Below the pieces are notes generated by a model. That model saw nothing but the letters and a program-made list of their open reading frames with translations. It ran no database searches and had not been told where the DNA came from. The position numbers and the translations under genes were made by a program. Of a stretch of DNA of 46,310 nt, positions 37,942 to 46,310 are shown piece after piece; the stretch's first letter is position 1; the number at the start of each line of letters is the position of its first letter. Source of the DNA: an uncultured beta proteobacterium (GTDB lineage Bacteria > Pseudomonadota > Gammaproteobacteria > Burkholderiales > Burkholderiaceae); assembly GCA_903944725.1 (NCBI GenBank), contig CAJASX010000127.1:1-46310 (forward strand). Direction: 5' to 3'.

Positions 37942-38730
37942 TTACGCCTTCACTAAATCAAGATAACGAACGCCACTAGTATCAACGCGGAGGGCGCTAG
38001 CTTTAGGTAAAACACTCTCAGGGTGGTCTAAATCCCAGTCGGATAGCACCCAGCGCTGCCATTCAACTTGACTTAAGTTTTCATGATGGCGGGTTGGAAG
38101 ATGCGTATGCCCATGAATTAGTTGATAGGTCTTAGCTTGATCTACCATGTTTGCGCAGGCATCGAGGGTAACATCGACCTTCATTTGAATTACTTCTGGT
38201 TCAGCCCGTGCAGCGCGCTGATATTGTGCGGTGCTATTGCTGCGCAAGCTATGCGCAATACTGCGGCGCCAATGAAGTGGCATTTTTAAAAAACAATTTT
38301 GTAGCCAAGGCTTACGAACCCAACTACGAAAGAGTTGATAGGCGCTATCGGCAGTGCATAAAATATCGCCATGGCTTAAGAGGTATTCAGTATCAGCCAA
38401 AATTACTTTACTAGGGTCGGGTAATAGCGTCATGCCGGTTTTTTTTAAGAAATCGGGCCCAATTAAAAAATCTCGATTGCCATGCATGTAGTAGGTTTTT
38501 ACACTGAGCGTTAGATTAGCCAGGGCATGTTTAATTTCTAAATGAAAGGGTGATCGCATACTAGCGTCGTCACCCACCCAAAACTCAAACAGATCACCCA
38601 ATATAAAAACTGCCTCGACCGAACGCGCCTCTTTTTCACAAAAATCAATAAACCGTTGTGCCGTAATTGGCATAGACGGCGTAAGGTGTATATCTGAAAT
38701 GAGCAGCGCGCTAGAATAAGGAGGAATCAT
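37942..38730 (-). CDS. lpxH: UDP-2,3-diacylglucosamine diphosphatase LpxH
   Basis: Fourth step of lipid A synthesis: hydrolyses UDP-2,3-diacylglucosamine to lipid X and UMP at the inner membrane. The 262-residue calcineurin-like phosphoesterase has the full motif set: ISDIHL (Asp13, His15), ILGDLFEFWVGDD, MHGNRDFLIG, LSHGDILCTAD and IHGHTHLP. The insertion cap region (about 125-165) is present. It follows ppiB by 26 bases on the minus strand and should be in its operon. Confidence 0.95.
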   Translation of the reverse strand: MIPPYSSALLISDIHLTPSMPITAQRFIDFCEKEARSVEAVFILGDLFEFWVGDDASMRSPFHLEIKHALANLTLSVKTYYMHGNRDFLIGPDFLKKTGMTLLPDPSKVILADTEYLLSHGDILCTADSAYQLFRSWVRKPWLQNCFLKMPLHWRRSIAHSLRSNSTAQYQRAARAEPEVIQMKVDVTLDACANMVDQAKTYQLIHGHTHLPTRHHENLSQVEWQRWVLSDWDLDHPESVLPKASALRVDTSGVRYLDLVKA

Positions 38731-38756
38731 GCTATGGGGTTTGAGTTAGCGTTGAA

Positions 38757-39260
38757 TTATGCTTCGAGAACAGTAGCCTTCTCAAGGGTAACGTCTTCGG
38801 TTGGTACATCTTGGTGAAAACCTGCATTACCAGTTTTAACTTTGCGGATGACGTCTACTACATCCATTCCATCGCTAACCTCACCAAAAACCGCATAACC
38901 CCAGCCTTGTGCGTTAGGCGCGGTGTGATTTAAAAAATCATTATCATTTAAATTAATAAAGAACTGGGAAGAAGCAGAATGGGGTTCGTTGGTACGAGCC
39001 ATAGCCACAGTACCGCGTAGATTTTTTAAGCCATTATTAGCTTCGTTTTCAATTTCAGCCAGCGTTGACTTTTGCTTTAGGCCAGTAGTCATACCACCAC
39101 CCTGAATCATAAAATTATCAATGACCCGATGAAAGATGGTGCCATCGTAATGACCGCTTTTTACATATTGTAAAAAATTAGCTACAGTTTTAGGAGCCTT
39201 GGCGGCGTCGAGTAATAAGGTGATATTACCTTTATTGGTTTGTAGAAGAACTTTGGCCAT
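38757..39260 (-). CDS. ppiB: Cyclophilin-type peptidyl-prolyl isomerase (PpiB-like)
   Basis: A 167-residue cytosolic cyclophilin with no signal peptide. The catalytic signature is [15 protein letters not shown], with Phe/Met/Gln of the active site; [29 protein letters not shown] and [19 protein letters not shown] are the other conserved blocks. In Burkholderiales it often sits between a TPR protein and lpxH, exactly as here, next to cysS. Confidence 0.95.
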   Translation of the reverse strand: MAKVLLQTNKGNITLLLDAAKAPKTVANFLQYVKSGHYDGTIFHRVIDNFMIQGGGMTTGLKQKSTLAEIENEANNGLKNLRGTVAMARTNEPHSASSQFFINLNDNDFLNHTAPNAQGWGYAVFGEVSDGMDVVDVIRKVKTGNAGFHQDVPTEDVTLEKATVLEA

Positions 39261-39298
39261 TGTTTGAGATGCTTTCTAAAGGTTGGGTTTAAAGGAGT

Positions 39299-40030
39299 TT
39301 ATTTTGCAATGCTTGGGGCTGAACCGCTTGGTACAGCGGCAGGTTTTACCGGGGTAGGTAGTGGCGTCTTTACGAGTGGCGGCTTGAGAATTTCTTGCAA
39401 GGCTTTATTGCGGCGCGCATATTCACGAATATTGGGTGAAAGCTTAGCGGCTGCTTCATAATTTTTTGCAGCCAAACGAATATAAATATCACCTAAATTT
39501 GCTAAAGCAGTTGCATAATCGGGGCGTAATTTAAGGGCTAATTCTAAATAATCGCGCGCATCTATCCATTGATCTTGGCTTGCGCCAATAGCTGCTAAAT
39601 TATTATATGGTTCAGGTAGCTCTGGAAATTGCTGGGTAATTTCTGTAAAAGTTTTTTTTGCGGCTGGAAGATTATGAAGCTCAATGAGAAGACGTGCCTT
39701 TAAAAAACGTAATTGCACATTACGTGGATTTTTAACTAAGGCTAAATCGATTTGATCAACGGCTTCTTTAAATTGCCTAGCCCTAATTAGCTTTTCAATT
39801 TGCGGAGGGATGCCATCTTTAGCTAGGGCGTCGGGCTCAATTATTAAAAACGAGAGGTAGGGCACAGCAATTGAATTCGCAATATTAGCGGTGAGCGGAT
39901 CAAACCCTGCGGTCGGGCTATAGGAAGAAACCACTGGCGGCGGCGGGGTAGTCGTGCATGCACTTATAACGAGCAGACTAAGAACTACGAGGGAAATTAA
40001 AAACTGCCGTATGAAGGTGAATAAAGTCAT
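39299..40030 (-). CDS. TPR-repeat lipoprotein
   Basis: A lipoprotein of about 243 residues from the ATG at 40030. A hydrophobic signal (FIRQFLISLVVLSLLVISAC) is cut before Cys25. A Pro-rich stretch (TPPPPVV) follows, then NSIAVPYLSF, and about 85-185 hold TPR-type helical pairs (AVDQIDLALVKNPRNVQLRFLKA, PEPYNNLAAIGASQDQWIDA, ALKLRPDYATALANLGDIYI), ending in a Pro-rich tail. TPR proteins bind other proteins; the partner is unknown. The frame reaches up to 40090 but that would overlap the preceding lipoprotein and place the signal too far in. Confidence 0.8.
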   Translation of the reverse strand: MTLFTFIRQFLISLVVLSLLVISACTTTPPPPVVSSYSPTAGFDPLTANIANSIAVPYLSFLIIEPDALAKDGIPPQIEKLIRARQFKEAVDQIDLALVKNPRNVQLRFLKARLLIELHNLPAAKKTFTEITQQFPELPEPYNNLAAIGASQDQWIDARDYLELALKLRPDYATALANLGDIYIRLAAKNYEAAAKLSPNIREYARRNKALQEILKPPLVKTPLPTPVKPAAVPSGSAPSIAK

Positions 40031-40040
40031 GCTGGCCAAC

Positions 40041-40247
40041 TTATTGATACGGTACTGCGACTGAATCTGCCATAGATGGAGGGCCATCATTGAAGGTAGC
40101 CTGAGGAATCATATAATTCACATTTGGGTCGCCATTGAGGCTAGCGCAACCACCCAAGCAGAAGAGTGCGGCACTACACCCCAGCAAAAGGGTGGTACGG
40201 CACAAAGAAAAAGTGATTTTAGGCGGGGGGATGTAGAGTGGGTTCAT
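40041..40247 (-). CDS. Small putative lipoprotein
   Basis: A 68-residue protein whose hydrophobic stretch ([17 protein letters not shown]) ends in a lipobox with Cys34. The mature part has about 35 residues with no family I recognise, ending in ADSVAVPYQ. The TPR lipoprotein 10 bases downstream has the very similar NSIAVPY shortly after its lipid site, which hints at a common origin or binding feature. It lies upstream of the TPR gene and divergent from cysS, 55 bases away. Confidence 0.6.
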   Translation of the reverse strand: MNPLYIPPPKITFSLCRTTLLLGCSAALFCLGGCASLNGDPNVNYMIPQATFNDGPPSMADSVAVPYQ

Positions 40248-40302
40248 TCGATATACTCAGCAGTCTAACAAATTAGCAAAACCAATTGCCTTCACCGCCT
40301 TT

Positions 40303-41730
40303 ATGCTGCAAATCTATAACACCCTGAGCCGCTCGAAAGAGGTCTTTAAGCCCATTGCTCCGCCCCATGTGAGCATGTATGTTTGCGGCATGACGGTCTA
40401 TGATTTTTGCCATCTTGGGCATGCTCGGGTAATGATTGTTTTTGATATGGTGGTACGCTGGTTACGCGAGTTAGGGTATGAGGTGAATTATGTTCGCAAT
40501 ATCACCGATATCGATGACAAAATCATTCTACGGGCATTAGAAAACCAAGAACCTATTTTAGCCTTAACAAACCGTTTTATTGCAGAGATGCATGCTGATT
40601 CCGACCAATTGGGTTTATTACGGCCGAATCACGAGCCGCGTGCCACCGATTTTATTAACCAAATGCAAGGCATGATTACCCGACTAATTGATCATCAATT
40701 GGCCTACCAAGGCGATGATGGCGATATTAATTTTGCGGTGCGCAAGTTCCCTAAATATGGTCAGCTTTCGGGCAAATCAATTGATGACCTTTATGCAGGC
40801 GAGCGTGTGGCTATAAGTAGTGGTAAGCGCGATCCCTTAGATTTTGTTTTATGGAAGAGTGCTAAGCCAGAAGAACCAAACGATACCCGTTGGCAATCTC
40901 CATGGGGAGAGGGACGACCAGGCTGGCACATTGAGTGTTCTGCAATGTCATGTGATTTATTGGGACAGCATTTTGATATTCATGGCGGCGGTGCCGATTT
41001 ACAATTTCCCCATCATGAAAATGAAATTGCCCAAAGCGAGGGTGCGCTTTACGGCAGCCAGCGCGATCCGCTTGATCCCCCTTTTGTAAATTATTGGATG
41101 CATAACGGACATATTCGGGTTAATAAAGAAAAGATGTCTAAATCTTTAGGTAATTTTTTTCTGATTCGTGATGTGCTTAAGCAATTTGACCCAGAAGTAA
41201 TTCGCTTTTTTATGCTGAGGGCACATTATCGCAGCCCAATTAATTACAGTGATTCGCAACTAGAAGAAGCGCGCGCTGGTTTAAGCCGTTTATATACTGC
41301 CTTAGCGCAAACCCCGGAATTTATAAGGATAGATTCATTTAACCTATTAGATTCACCGAACCCTTGGGTGCAGCGTTTTACAACCGCTATGAACGATGAC
41401 TTTAATACTCCCGAAGCAATTGCTGTTTTATTTGCTCTCACGAGTGAAATTAATCGTGCTCAGCATTACGAGCGCCTAGCTTTGGCGCAAGTTTTACATT
41501 ACCTAGCGGGCACTTTAAATTTTTTACAATGTGACCCAACTACCTTTTTACAAAGCGATAGCTTGGCTGGCTTAAGCCCTGAACTGATTGAAGAGCAGAT
41601 TGCTGCACGGATAGCCGCTAAAGCTGCGCGCAATTTTGCACAAGCCGATGCAATTCGAGAAAACCTTTTAGCACAAGGTATTGTTTTGGAAGATCAAGCG
41701 GGGGGCTTAACTATATGGCGACGCGCTTAA
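40303..41730 (+). CDS. cysS: Cysteinyl-tRNA synthetase
   Basis: Class I synthetase for tRNA-Cys, 475 residues. Zinc Cys28 and the HLGH motif (37-40) stand in [33 protein letters not shown] and [13 protein letters not shown] carry further zinc ligands; KMSKS is at 277-281 ([12 protein letters not shown]). The C-terminal DALR-like and anticodon parts follow, with [23 protein letters not shown] near the end. No clear ribosome site precedes the ATG. The glycosylase gene starts 16 bases before its stop. Confidence 0.97.
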   Translation: MLQIYNTLSRSKEVFKPIAPPHVSMYVCGMTVYDFCHLGHARVMIVFDMVVRWLRELGYEVNYVRNITDIDDKIILRALENQEPILALTNRFIAEMHADSDQLGLLRPNHEPRATDFINQMQGMITRLIDHQLAYQGDDGDINFAVRKFPKYGQLSGKSIDDLYAGERVAISSGKRDPLDFVLWKSAKPEEPNDTRWQSPWGEGRPGWHIECSAMSCDLLGQHFDIHGGGADLQFPHHENEIAQSEGALYGSQRDPLDPPFVNYWMHNGHIRVNKEKMSKSLGNFFLIRDVLKQFDPEVIRFFMLRAHYRSPINYSDSQLEEARAGLSRLYTALAQTPEFIRIDSFNLLDSPNPWVQRFTTAMNDDFNTPEAIAVLFALTSEINRAQHYERLALAQVLHYLAGTLNFLQCDPTTFLQSDSLAGLSPELIEEQIAARIAAKAARNFAQADAIRENLLAQGIVLEDQAGGLTIWRRA

Positions 41731-42431
41731 ACACACCTAAAGCTGCTCCTGCTAAACCTAGTCTACAAAAAACGCTTGCCAAACCTAGGGGTAAAAAAAT
41801 AGCCACCCTTAAGGCTCCAGATTATTGGCAGCAAGCTTGTGATGATTTAATGCGGCAAGATCGCATTTTGCGCAAACTAATTCCGCGCTATGGTACCGGC
41901 TTTTTAGTGACACGTGGCGACGCCTTTAATACGCTCGCACGGGCGATTGTGGGCCAGCAAATTTCAGTAGCTGCGGCCCAATCGGTATGGAACCGCTTAG
42001 TCGCAAATTTAGAAAAAAAAATAAATCCAGCTCAAGTTTTATCTGTACCTACCGAGCATCTACGCAGCGCTGGGCTTTCTGGGCGAAAAGTTGAGTATAT
42101 TCGTGATTTGGCAGGGCATTTTCATGAGGGGCGCTTGCAAGCTAAGCAATGGCAATCGATGGATGATGAAAGCGTAATTCGAGAGTTAACTGAGATTCGT
42201 GGTATTGGCCGCTGGACAGCTGAAATGTTTTTGATGTTTAATCTAATTCGCCCTGATGTTTTGCCACTAGATGATATTGGCTTAATTCGGGCTATCTCAT
42301 TAAATTACTTTAGTGGCGAACCAGTAAGTCGGCATGAAATGCGCGAGGTTGGGGCGAATTGGGCGCCATGGCGTACAGTAGCTACTTGGTATATGTGGCG
42401 CAGTATTGATCCTATTCCTGTGGAATATTAG
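41715..42431 (+). CDS. DNA-3-methyladenine glycosylase, HhH-GPD (AlkA-like)
   Basis: Base-excision repair glycosylase of 238 residues that should remove alkylated purines. After a basic, Lys/Pro-rich start, [19 protein letters not shown] opens the fold, the hairpin is [19 protein letters not shown], and the catalytic Asp lies in [12 protein letters not shown]. The N-terminal beta domain of E. coli AlkA is missing, as in the short MpgII/Mag-like group. Its ATG lies inside the last codons of cysS (overlap of 16 bases), so translation should be coupled; accA starts nine bases after its stop. Confidence 0.92.
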   Translation: MATRLNTPKAAPAKPSLQKTLAKPRGKKIATLKAPDYWQQACDDLMRQDRILRKLIPRYGTGFLVTRGDAFNTLARAIVGQQISVAAAQSVWNRLVANLEKKINPAQVLSVPTEHLRSAGLSGRKVEYIRDLAGHFHEGRLQAKQWQSMDDESVIRELTEIRGIGRWTAEMFLMFNLIRPDVLPLDDIGLIRAISLNYFSGEPVSRHEMREVGANWAPWRTVATWYMWRSIDPIPVEY

Positions 42432-42440
42432 AATTCAGTG

Positions 42441-43415
42441 ATGAAGACCACTTTTTTAGACTTTGAACAATCGATTGGTGAGCTAGAGACCAAAATTGAA
42501 GAATTGCGTTTTGTGCAAGATGAATCTTCAGTTGATATTTCGACCGAAATTAAAACGCTTACTGAAAAAAGTCAGCAACTGACTAAAGACATTTATGCCA
42601 ATCTAAGCCCGTGGCAAGTTTCACAAGTTGCTCGGCATCCACAGCGTCCCTATACTCTAGACTACATCAATGCTTTATTTACTGACTTTCATGAATTGCA
42701 TGGTGATCGTACCTTTGCTGATGATCAATCTATTATTGGCGGCTTAGGGCGCTTTAACGAAAATGCTTGTATGATTATTGGTCATCAAAAAGGTCGCGAT
42801 ACTAAAGAGCGTGCCTTACGAAATTTTGGTATGAGTAAGCCCGAAGGGTATCGTAAAGCAATGCGTTTGATGCGTTTAGCTGAAAAATTTAAGCTGCCTG
42901 TTTTTACATTTGTCGATACACCAGGTGCTTTTCCTGGAATTGATGCAGAAGAACACAATCAATCAGAGGCCATTGGTAGAAATTTATTTACCCAGGCCGA
43001 GTTAACGGTGCCAATTATTACCACCATTATTGGTGAAGGCGGGTCGGGTGGGGCGCTAGCAATTGCAATGGGTGACCTGGTAATGATGTTGCAATACTCA
43101 ACCTATTCCGTCATTTCTCCAGAAGGCTGTGCCTCAATTTTATGGAAAACAGCTGAGAAAGCCCCTGAAGCTGCCGAGCAGCTAGCTCTTACCGCCCAAC
43201 GCTTAAAAAACTTAGGCTTAATTGATCGTATTGTGGGTGAACCAGTTGGTGGCGCACACCGCAACTATGAAAATATGATGACTGAAATGCGCAAAGCATT
43301 AAGCGAGGCGTTAAAGACTTTTGAATCAATGAGTAAAAAAGAATTACTCGAGCGTAGGCATGAGCGTTTAATGAGTTATGGCAAATTCAAGGAAGCTGAA
43401 ACCAAAACCACTTAG
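42441..43415 (+). CDS. accA: Acetyl-CoA carboxylase carboxyltransferase subunit alpha
   Basis: Forms with AccD the carboxyltransferase that makes malonyl-CoA for fatty acid synthesis. About 324 residues. Conserved blocks: [18 protein letters not shown] at the start, [53 protein letters not shown] and [18 protein letters not shown] precedes the ATG at 42441 by one codon. It ends 38 bases inside the tilS frame. Its place between a glycosylase and tilS is typical for betaproteobacteria. Confidence 0.97.
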   Translation: MKTTFLDFEQSIGELETKIEELRFVQDESSVDISTEIKTLTEKSQQLTKDIYANLSPWQVSQVARHPQRPYTLDYINALFTDFHELHGDRTFADDQSIIGGLGRFNENACMIIGHQKGRDTKERALRNFGMSKPEGYRKAMRLMRLAEKFKLPVFTFVDTPGAFPGIDAEEHNQSEAIGRNLFTQAELTVPIITTIIGEGGSGGALAIAMGDLVMMLQYSTYSVISPEGCASILWKTAEKAPEAAEQLALTAQRLKNLGLIDRIVGEPVGGAHRNYENMMTEMRKALSEALKTFESMSKKELLERRHERLMSYGKFKEAETKTT

Positions 43416-44820
43416 CCTACGCAGGAGCAAGGCTACCCAGCCACAACTTCCTAAAGGCAAAGGTGTAGTGATTGGCGTTGCTTTAAGTGGCGGCCTTGAT
43501 TCAATGGTGCTGTTTGATGCAGTTATGCGCAGCTTGTTGGCTGCAGATCTTCATTCCAATGGTAGGCAAACAAAAAACCAAAAAGCCGTCGTTTGGGTAT
43601 TTCATGTTCATCATGGCTTACAAAAATCGGCCGATGCTTGGCTTGATTTTTGTGCCCAAGCCGCACTGAATAAAGGCGCAAATTTTGATTTTCGTTTGTT
43701 GCAGCTACCCGCCAAAACCAATGAGGCTGAGGCTCGGCTAGCACGCTATGAAGCCTTGGCTGATTTATGTGAGGCGCATGGGGTAAGCGATTTATTACTA
43801 GCACACCATCAAAACGATCAAGCCGAAACCGTGCTGTTGCAATTACTTCGTGGCGCAGGTATTAGCGGTTTAGCTGGCATGCCAAGCGCACGCACTCTCG
43901 CACATGCTGCGGCTAAACCAATCACATTATGGCGACCATTGCTCGACTTATCTCGCACAGAAATAGAGGCCTATGCGCTTGAGCAACAACTAAAATGGGT
44001 AGAAGATCCTTCGAATCGCAATTTGGCATATCGGCGAAATACAGTACGTCATGCTTTACTTCCTAAACTTGAATTGGTGCAGCCAGGCGCAATTGCAAAC
44101 TTAGCACGTAGCGCAAAATTATTAAGTGAGTCATATCATTTATTAGAACGTTTAGCGTTGCAAGATAGTATTGATATTTTGCAGACAGTGCAGATCGGGT
44201 CGGCTACCACAGCGGATGTCGCGTCGTATCAACTCGTATTAAAAGTAAAGCCTTTATTGGCTTTATATAAAAGTGATCATGCTGCGGCCAATAATGTCAT
44301 GCGGTATTGGTTGCGCCAATTAGGTTTGGCAATGCCCGCCATGGATCGCTTGCAATCGTGGTGGCTTGACTTAAAACGGGCCCGTAGTGATGCTCGCTTG
44401 AAATTTGTGCATGACGGCGGAGTGATTCGTCTCTGGCGCGGGCAATTGCTTTTTGAAGCAAGCGTGCCACCCAAGCAGCCTCATGAAGCATCTGCTGGTA
44501 AGTGGGTTTTTTTGCCTTTACCTCTACGCAGCAAGCGTTTAGGCCTAGCTATGCAATGGGTCCAACAAGCTAAGCAGCAAGATGCGATCGAATATCGCCC
44601 ACGTCAAGGAGGCGAACGTTTTCAAAAATCAATGGGTGGCGTAAGTAGAACTCTGAAGAATTTATTTCAAGAATCAGCCATTCCACCATGGCAACGGTGC
44701 GCTCCTTTACTCTATATTCAGGGCGAATTAGTGGCTGTAGCTGGTATTGGAGTAAGTCATACAAATTTGGTTGCAACAGGCAAGCGAGTTTGGCCTGAAT
44801 GGCAAGCTTTAACACTTTAA
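43378..44820 (+). CDS. tilS: tRNA(Ile)-lysidine synthase
   Basis: Changes C34 of tRNA-Ile(CAU) to lysidine, so it reads AUA. The PP-loop ATP motif is SGGLDS (37-42, [16 protein letters not shown]); [29 protein letters not shown] and [12 protein letters not shown] are family hallmarks, and a C-terminal domain ([10 protein letters not shown] ... [14 protein letters not shown]) completes the 480 residues. The ATG at 43378 overlaps accA by 38 bases and gives about 30 basic residues before the core; a GTG at 43468 is too close to the PP-loop to be likely. Confidence 0.95.
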   Translation: MANSRKLKPKPLSLRRSKATQPQLPKGKGVVIGVALSGGLDSMVLFDAVMRSLLAADLHSNGRQTKNQKAVVWVFHVHHGLQKSADAWLDFCAQAALNKGANFDFRLLQLPAKTNEAEARLARYEALADLCEAHGVSDLLLAHHQNDQAETVLLQLLRGAGISGLAGMPSARTLAHAAAKPITLWRPLLDLSRTEIEAYALEQQLKWVEDPSNRNLAYRRNTVRHALLPKLELVQPGAIANLARSAKLLSESYHLLERLALQDSIDILQTVQIGSATTADVASYQLVLKVKPLLALYKSDHAAANNVMRYWLRQLGLAMPAMDRLQSWWLDLKRARSDARLKFVHDGGVIRLWRGQLLFEASVPPKQPHEASAGKWVFLPLPLRSKRLGLAMQWVQQAKQQDAIEYRPRQGGERFQKSMGGVSRTLKNLFQESAIPPWQRCAPLLYIQGELVAVAGIGVSHTNLVATGKRVWPEWQALTL

Positions 44821-44847
44821 CTCGTACCCAGACAAACCTTGTAAAAT

Positions 44848-44867
44848 AAAGCCTTTAAGCAGGCTTT
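44848..44867 (+). other. Hairpin just ahead of aspartokinase
   Basis: AAAGCCT (44848-44854) pairs with AGGCTTT (44861-44867) around a 6-base loop, followed by ACCCTTTCTTTT up to the ask ATG. The T-run is broken by C, so it is a poor terminator. It takes up most of the 59-base gap, which also holds TAAAAT (44842-44847) as possible -10, and no Shine-Dalgarno stands before the ATG. Confidence 0.4.
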
Positions 44868-44879
44868 ACCCTTTCTTTT

Positions 44880-46130
44880 ATGGCAATTATTATTCACAAA
44901 TACGGCGGCACATCGATGGGCTCGGTTGAGCGCATTCAAAATGTGGCCAAGCGCGTAGCTAAATGGATGCGAGCTGGCCATCAAGTGGTGGTAGTGCCTT
45001 CGGCAATGTCAGGTGAAACTAATCGCTTGCTAGATTTAGCCAAAGAAATTCATCCTACTCCTAATCCGCGTGAGCTGGATCAAATTGCCTCTACTGGCGA
45101 ACAGGTTAGCTCGGGTTTGCTAGCCCTTGCTTTGCACCGCGAGGGTATTGACGCGGTTAGTTATGCGGGCTGGCAAGTGACGATTCATACCGATTCTGCT
45201 TTTACAAAAGCCCGCATTATGGGCATTGAAGATGAAAAAATACGGGCCGATTTAAATTTAGGTAAAGCGGTTGTAATTACGGGTTTTCAGGGCGTTGATC
45301 CGAACGGTAACATCACTACTTTGGGACGCGGTGGTTCTGATACTTCTGCGGTTGCAGTAGCTGCGGCATTGAAGGCGGAAGAATGTCTTATTTATACAGA
45401 TGTTGATGGGGTCTATACCACTGACCCTCGAGTGTGCGAAGATGCCCGCCGACTCGATAAAATTACCTTTGAAGAAATGCTTGAAATGGCAAGTTTAGGT
45501 TCAAAGGTATTACAAATTCGTTCAGTTGAGTTTGCTGGAAAGTACCAAGTTAAAACTCGAGTTTTGTCTTCATTGACAGACCCCTTAATTGCGCTCGAAC
45601 AAGAAATGAAGTCAGGCACATTAATTACATTTGAAGAGGATAGCACCATGGAAGCTGCCGTTATTTCAGGTATTGCATTCGCCCGTGATGAAGCCAAAAT
45701 TACTGTCTTGAGTGTGCCAGATCGCCCTGGTATTGCGTATCAAATTTTAGGCCCCATTGCCGACGCTAATATTGACGTTGATATGATTATTCAAAACCAG
45801 TCAGTTGATGGTAAGACCGACTTTACTTTTACTGTGCCCCGCGCCGATTATCAAAAAGCCTTTGATTTGTTAAAGAATTCAGTTCAGGCTCATATTGGCG
45901 CTAAAGATATTTTGGGTGACCCCAAAGTCTCGAAGGTGTCGGTTGTAGGAGTTGGGATGCGTTCGCACGTAGGTGTAGCTAGTAAAATGTTTCGTACCCT
46001 GTCGGAAGAGGGCATTAACATTTTAATGATTTCTACTAGCGAAATTAAAATTTCGGTAGTGGTTGATGAAAAGTATATGGAATTAGCGGTACGGGCTTTA
46101 CATAAATCCTTTGAATTAGATCAGCGGTAG
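44880..46130 (+). CDS. lysC: Aspartate kinase
   Basis: Phosphorylates aspartate, first step toward lysine, threonine and methionine. The 416 residues hold a kinase domain (KYGGTSMG at 7-14, STGEQVSSGLLA, GFQGVDPNGNITTLGRGGSDTSA and YTDVDGVYTTDPR) and two C-terminal ACT domains (about 265-330 and 345-410; VPDRPGIAYQI, VGVGMRSHVGVASKMF). This matches the monofunctional, ACT-regulated type, and lysine/threonine feedback is expected. There is no clear ribosome site ahead of the first ATG, while an internal one precedes Met257. dapA of the same pathway is at 30831. tRNA-Ser follows. Confidence 0.96.
   Translation: MAIIIHKYGGTSMGSVERIQNVAKRVAKWMRAGHQVVVVPSAMSGETNRLLDLAKEIHPTPNPRELDQIASTGEQVSSGLLALALHREGIDAVSYAGWQVTIHTDSAFTKARIMGIEDEKIRADLNLGKAVVITGFQGVDPNGNITTLGRGGSDTSAVAVAAALKAEECLIYTDVDGVYTTDPRVCEDARRLDKITFEEMLEMASLGSKVLQIRSVEFAGKYQVKTRVLSSLTDPLIALEQEMKSGTLITFEEDSTMEAAVISGIAFARDEAKITVLSVPDRPGIAYQILGPIADANIDVDMIIQNQSVDGKTDFTFTVPRADYQKAFDLLKNSVQAHIGAKDILGDPKVSKVSVVGVGMRSHVGVASKMFRTLSEEGINILMISTSEIKISVVVDEKYMELAVRALHKSFELDQR
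45634..46130 (+). CDS. Possible internal start for an aspartokinase beta subunit
   Basis: AAGAGGA at 45634-45640 lies seven bases before an in-frame ATG at 45648 (Met257, MEAAVISGIA). Translation from there would give a 160-residue protein with just the two ACT domains. In Corynebacterium glutamicum and Bacillus aspartokinase II the beta subunit is made in this way, and the C. glutamicum beta subunit starts at an equivalent point (as I recall, MEEAVLTGVA). The interval begins at the ribosome site; the coding part starts at 45648. Confidence 0.6.
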
Positions 46131-46148
46131 TTTTCTTGGCCTTTTACA

Positions 46149-46176
46149 GGAGAATTGGCTGTTTTGCCAACACTCC
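46149..46176. other. Hairpin between aspartokinase and tRNA-Ser
   Basis: GGAG-AA-TTGGC pairs with GCCAA-CA-CTCC around loop TGTTTT. No T-run follows, so it is not a standard terminator. The 85-base gap also holds TAAACT (46179-46184), the same hexamer as the proposed tRNA-Val -10, which may serve tRNA-Ser. Confidence 0.35.
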
Positions 46177-46215
46177 GTTAAACTAGTGGCTGTGGCAATT
46201 TGTGTGACTGAATAC

Positions 46216-46310
46216 GGAGACGTGGCCGAGCTGGTCGAAGGCACTCCCCTGCTAAGGGAGCATCGGGGCTAAAACTCTGATCGGAGGTTCGAATCCTCTC
46301 GTCTCCGCCA
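46216..46310 (+). tRNA. tRNA-Ser (GCT)
   Basis: A 95-base class II tRNA with a long variable arm and encoded CCA; it ends on the last base of the window. Acceptor arms GGAGACG and CGTCTCC pair fully. The anticodon arm CTCCC-CTGCTAA-GGGAG gives GCT, reading AGC and AGU. T arm: CGGAGGTTCGAATCCTC. Confidence 0.97.

Noticed and set aside
41715..41730. Overlap of the glycosylase start with the cysS end as a frameshifted fusion
   Set aside because: Both proteins are full length with complete family ends; a 16-base overlap is ordinary operon packing.
44821..44879. Lysine riboswitch ahead of aspartokinase
   Set aside because: The gap is 59 bases, far too short for the lysine aptamer, and the preceding sequence is tilS coding.

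Overview
The window looks like ordinary chromosome of a betaproteobacterium of the order Burkholderiales. The low G+C (judged by eye, below 50%), the compact gene spacing and the gene order (relA-tRNA-Val-thrS-infC-rpmI-rplT-pheS-pheT-ihfA-merR-tRNA-Pro; sucA-sucB-lpdA-zapE; cysS-glycosylase-accA-tilS-ask) point to Polynucleobacter or a close relative. The genus is an inference from gene content and was not searched. There is no insertion sequence, prophage, CRISPR array, rRNA or plasmid gene. Nearly all genes are housekeeping, and no intergenic stretch exceeds 300 bases.

Layout. 1-4510: a partial gene and wrbA on the minus strand, then yihY, a CBS-domain protein, aroC and an MFS transporter on the plus strand. 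4511-7736: etfQO (minus) diverges from the two subunits of a 3-oxoacid CoA-transferase. 7768-11676: a zinc-type CDF transporter fused in frame to an alpha/beta hydrolase, then a synthetase-only RelA. 11695-19554: tRNA-Val, the translation block thrS-infC-rpmI-rplT-pheST, ihfA, a MerR regulator and tRNA-Pro. 19589-21475: a hotdog thioesterase, an H-NS protein behind an AT-rich promoter region, a convergent HTH regulator with a receiver-like domain, and a complex leader before sucA. 21476-32968: the 2-oxoglutarate dehydrogenase operon with zapE, then a PHP phosphoesterase, trpS, a methyltransferase, dapA and bamC. 33039-40247: a small Ala/Pro lipoprotein, roxA, a SlyD-type FKBP, cysE, trmJ, suhB, lpxH, ppiB and two lipoproteins. 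40303-46310: cysS, a DNA glycosylase, accA, tilS, aspartokinase and tRNA-Ser.

How the genes work together. The window covers translation (three aminoacyl-tRNA synthetases plus PheST, IF3, L35, L20, three tRNAs, TilS, TrmJ, RoxA), central carbon flow (2-oxoglutarate dehydrogenase, CoA-transferase, ETF-QO), biosynthesis (AroC, DapA, aspartokinase, CysE, AccA), envelope (BamC, LpxH, lipoproteins) and nucleoid or global control (IHF-alpha, H-NS, RelA).

I did not find a convincing new multi-gene system. The points most worth a second look are: the CDF-hydrolase fusion; an internal, well-placed ribosome binding site in aspartokinase that would make a separate beta subunit; an AUC start codon for infC; several -10-like boxes at leaderless spacing from start codons; and an uncharacterised HTH/receiver-like regulator divergent from sucA across nested inverted repeats.
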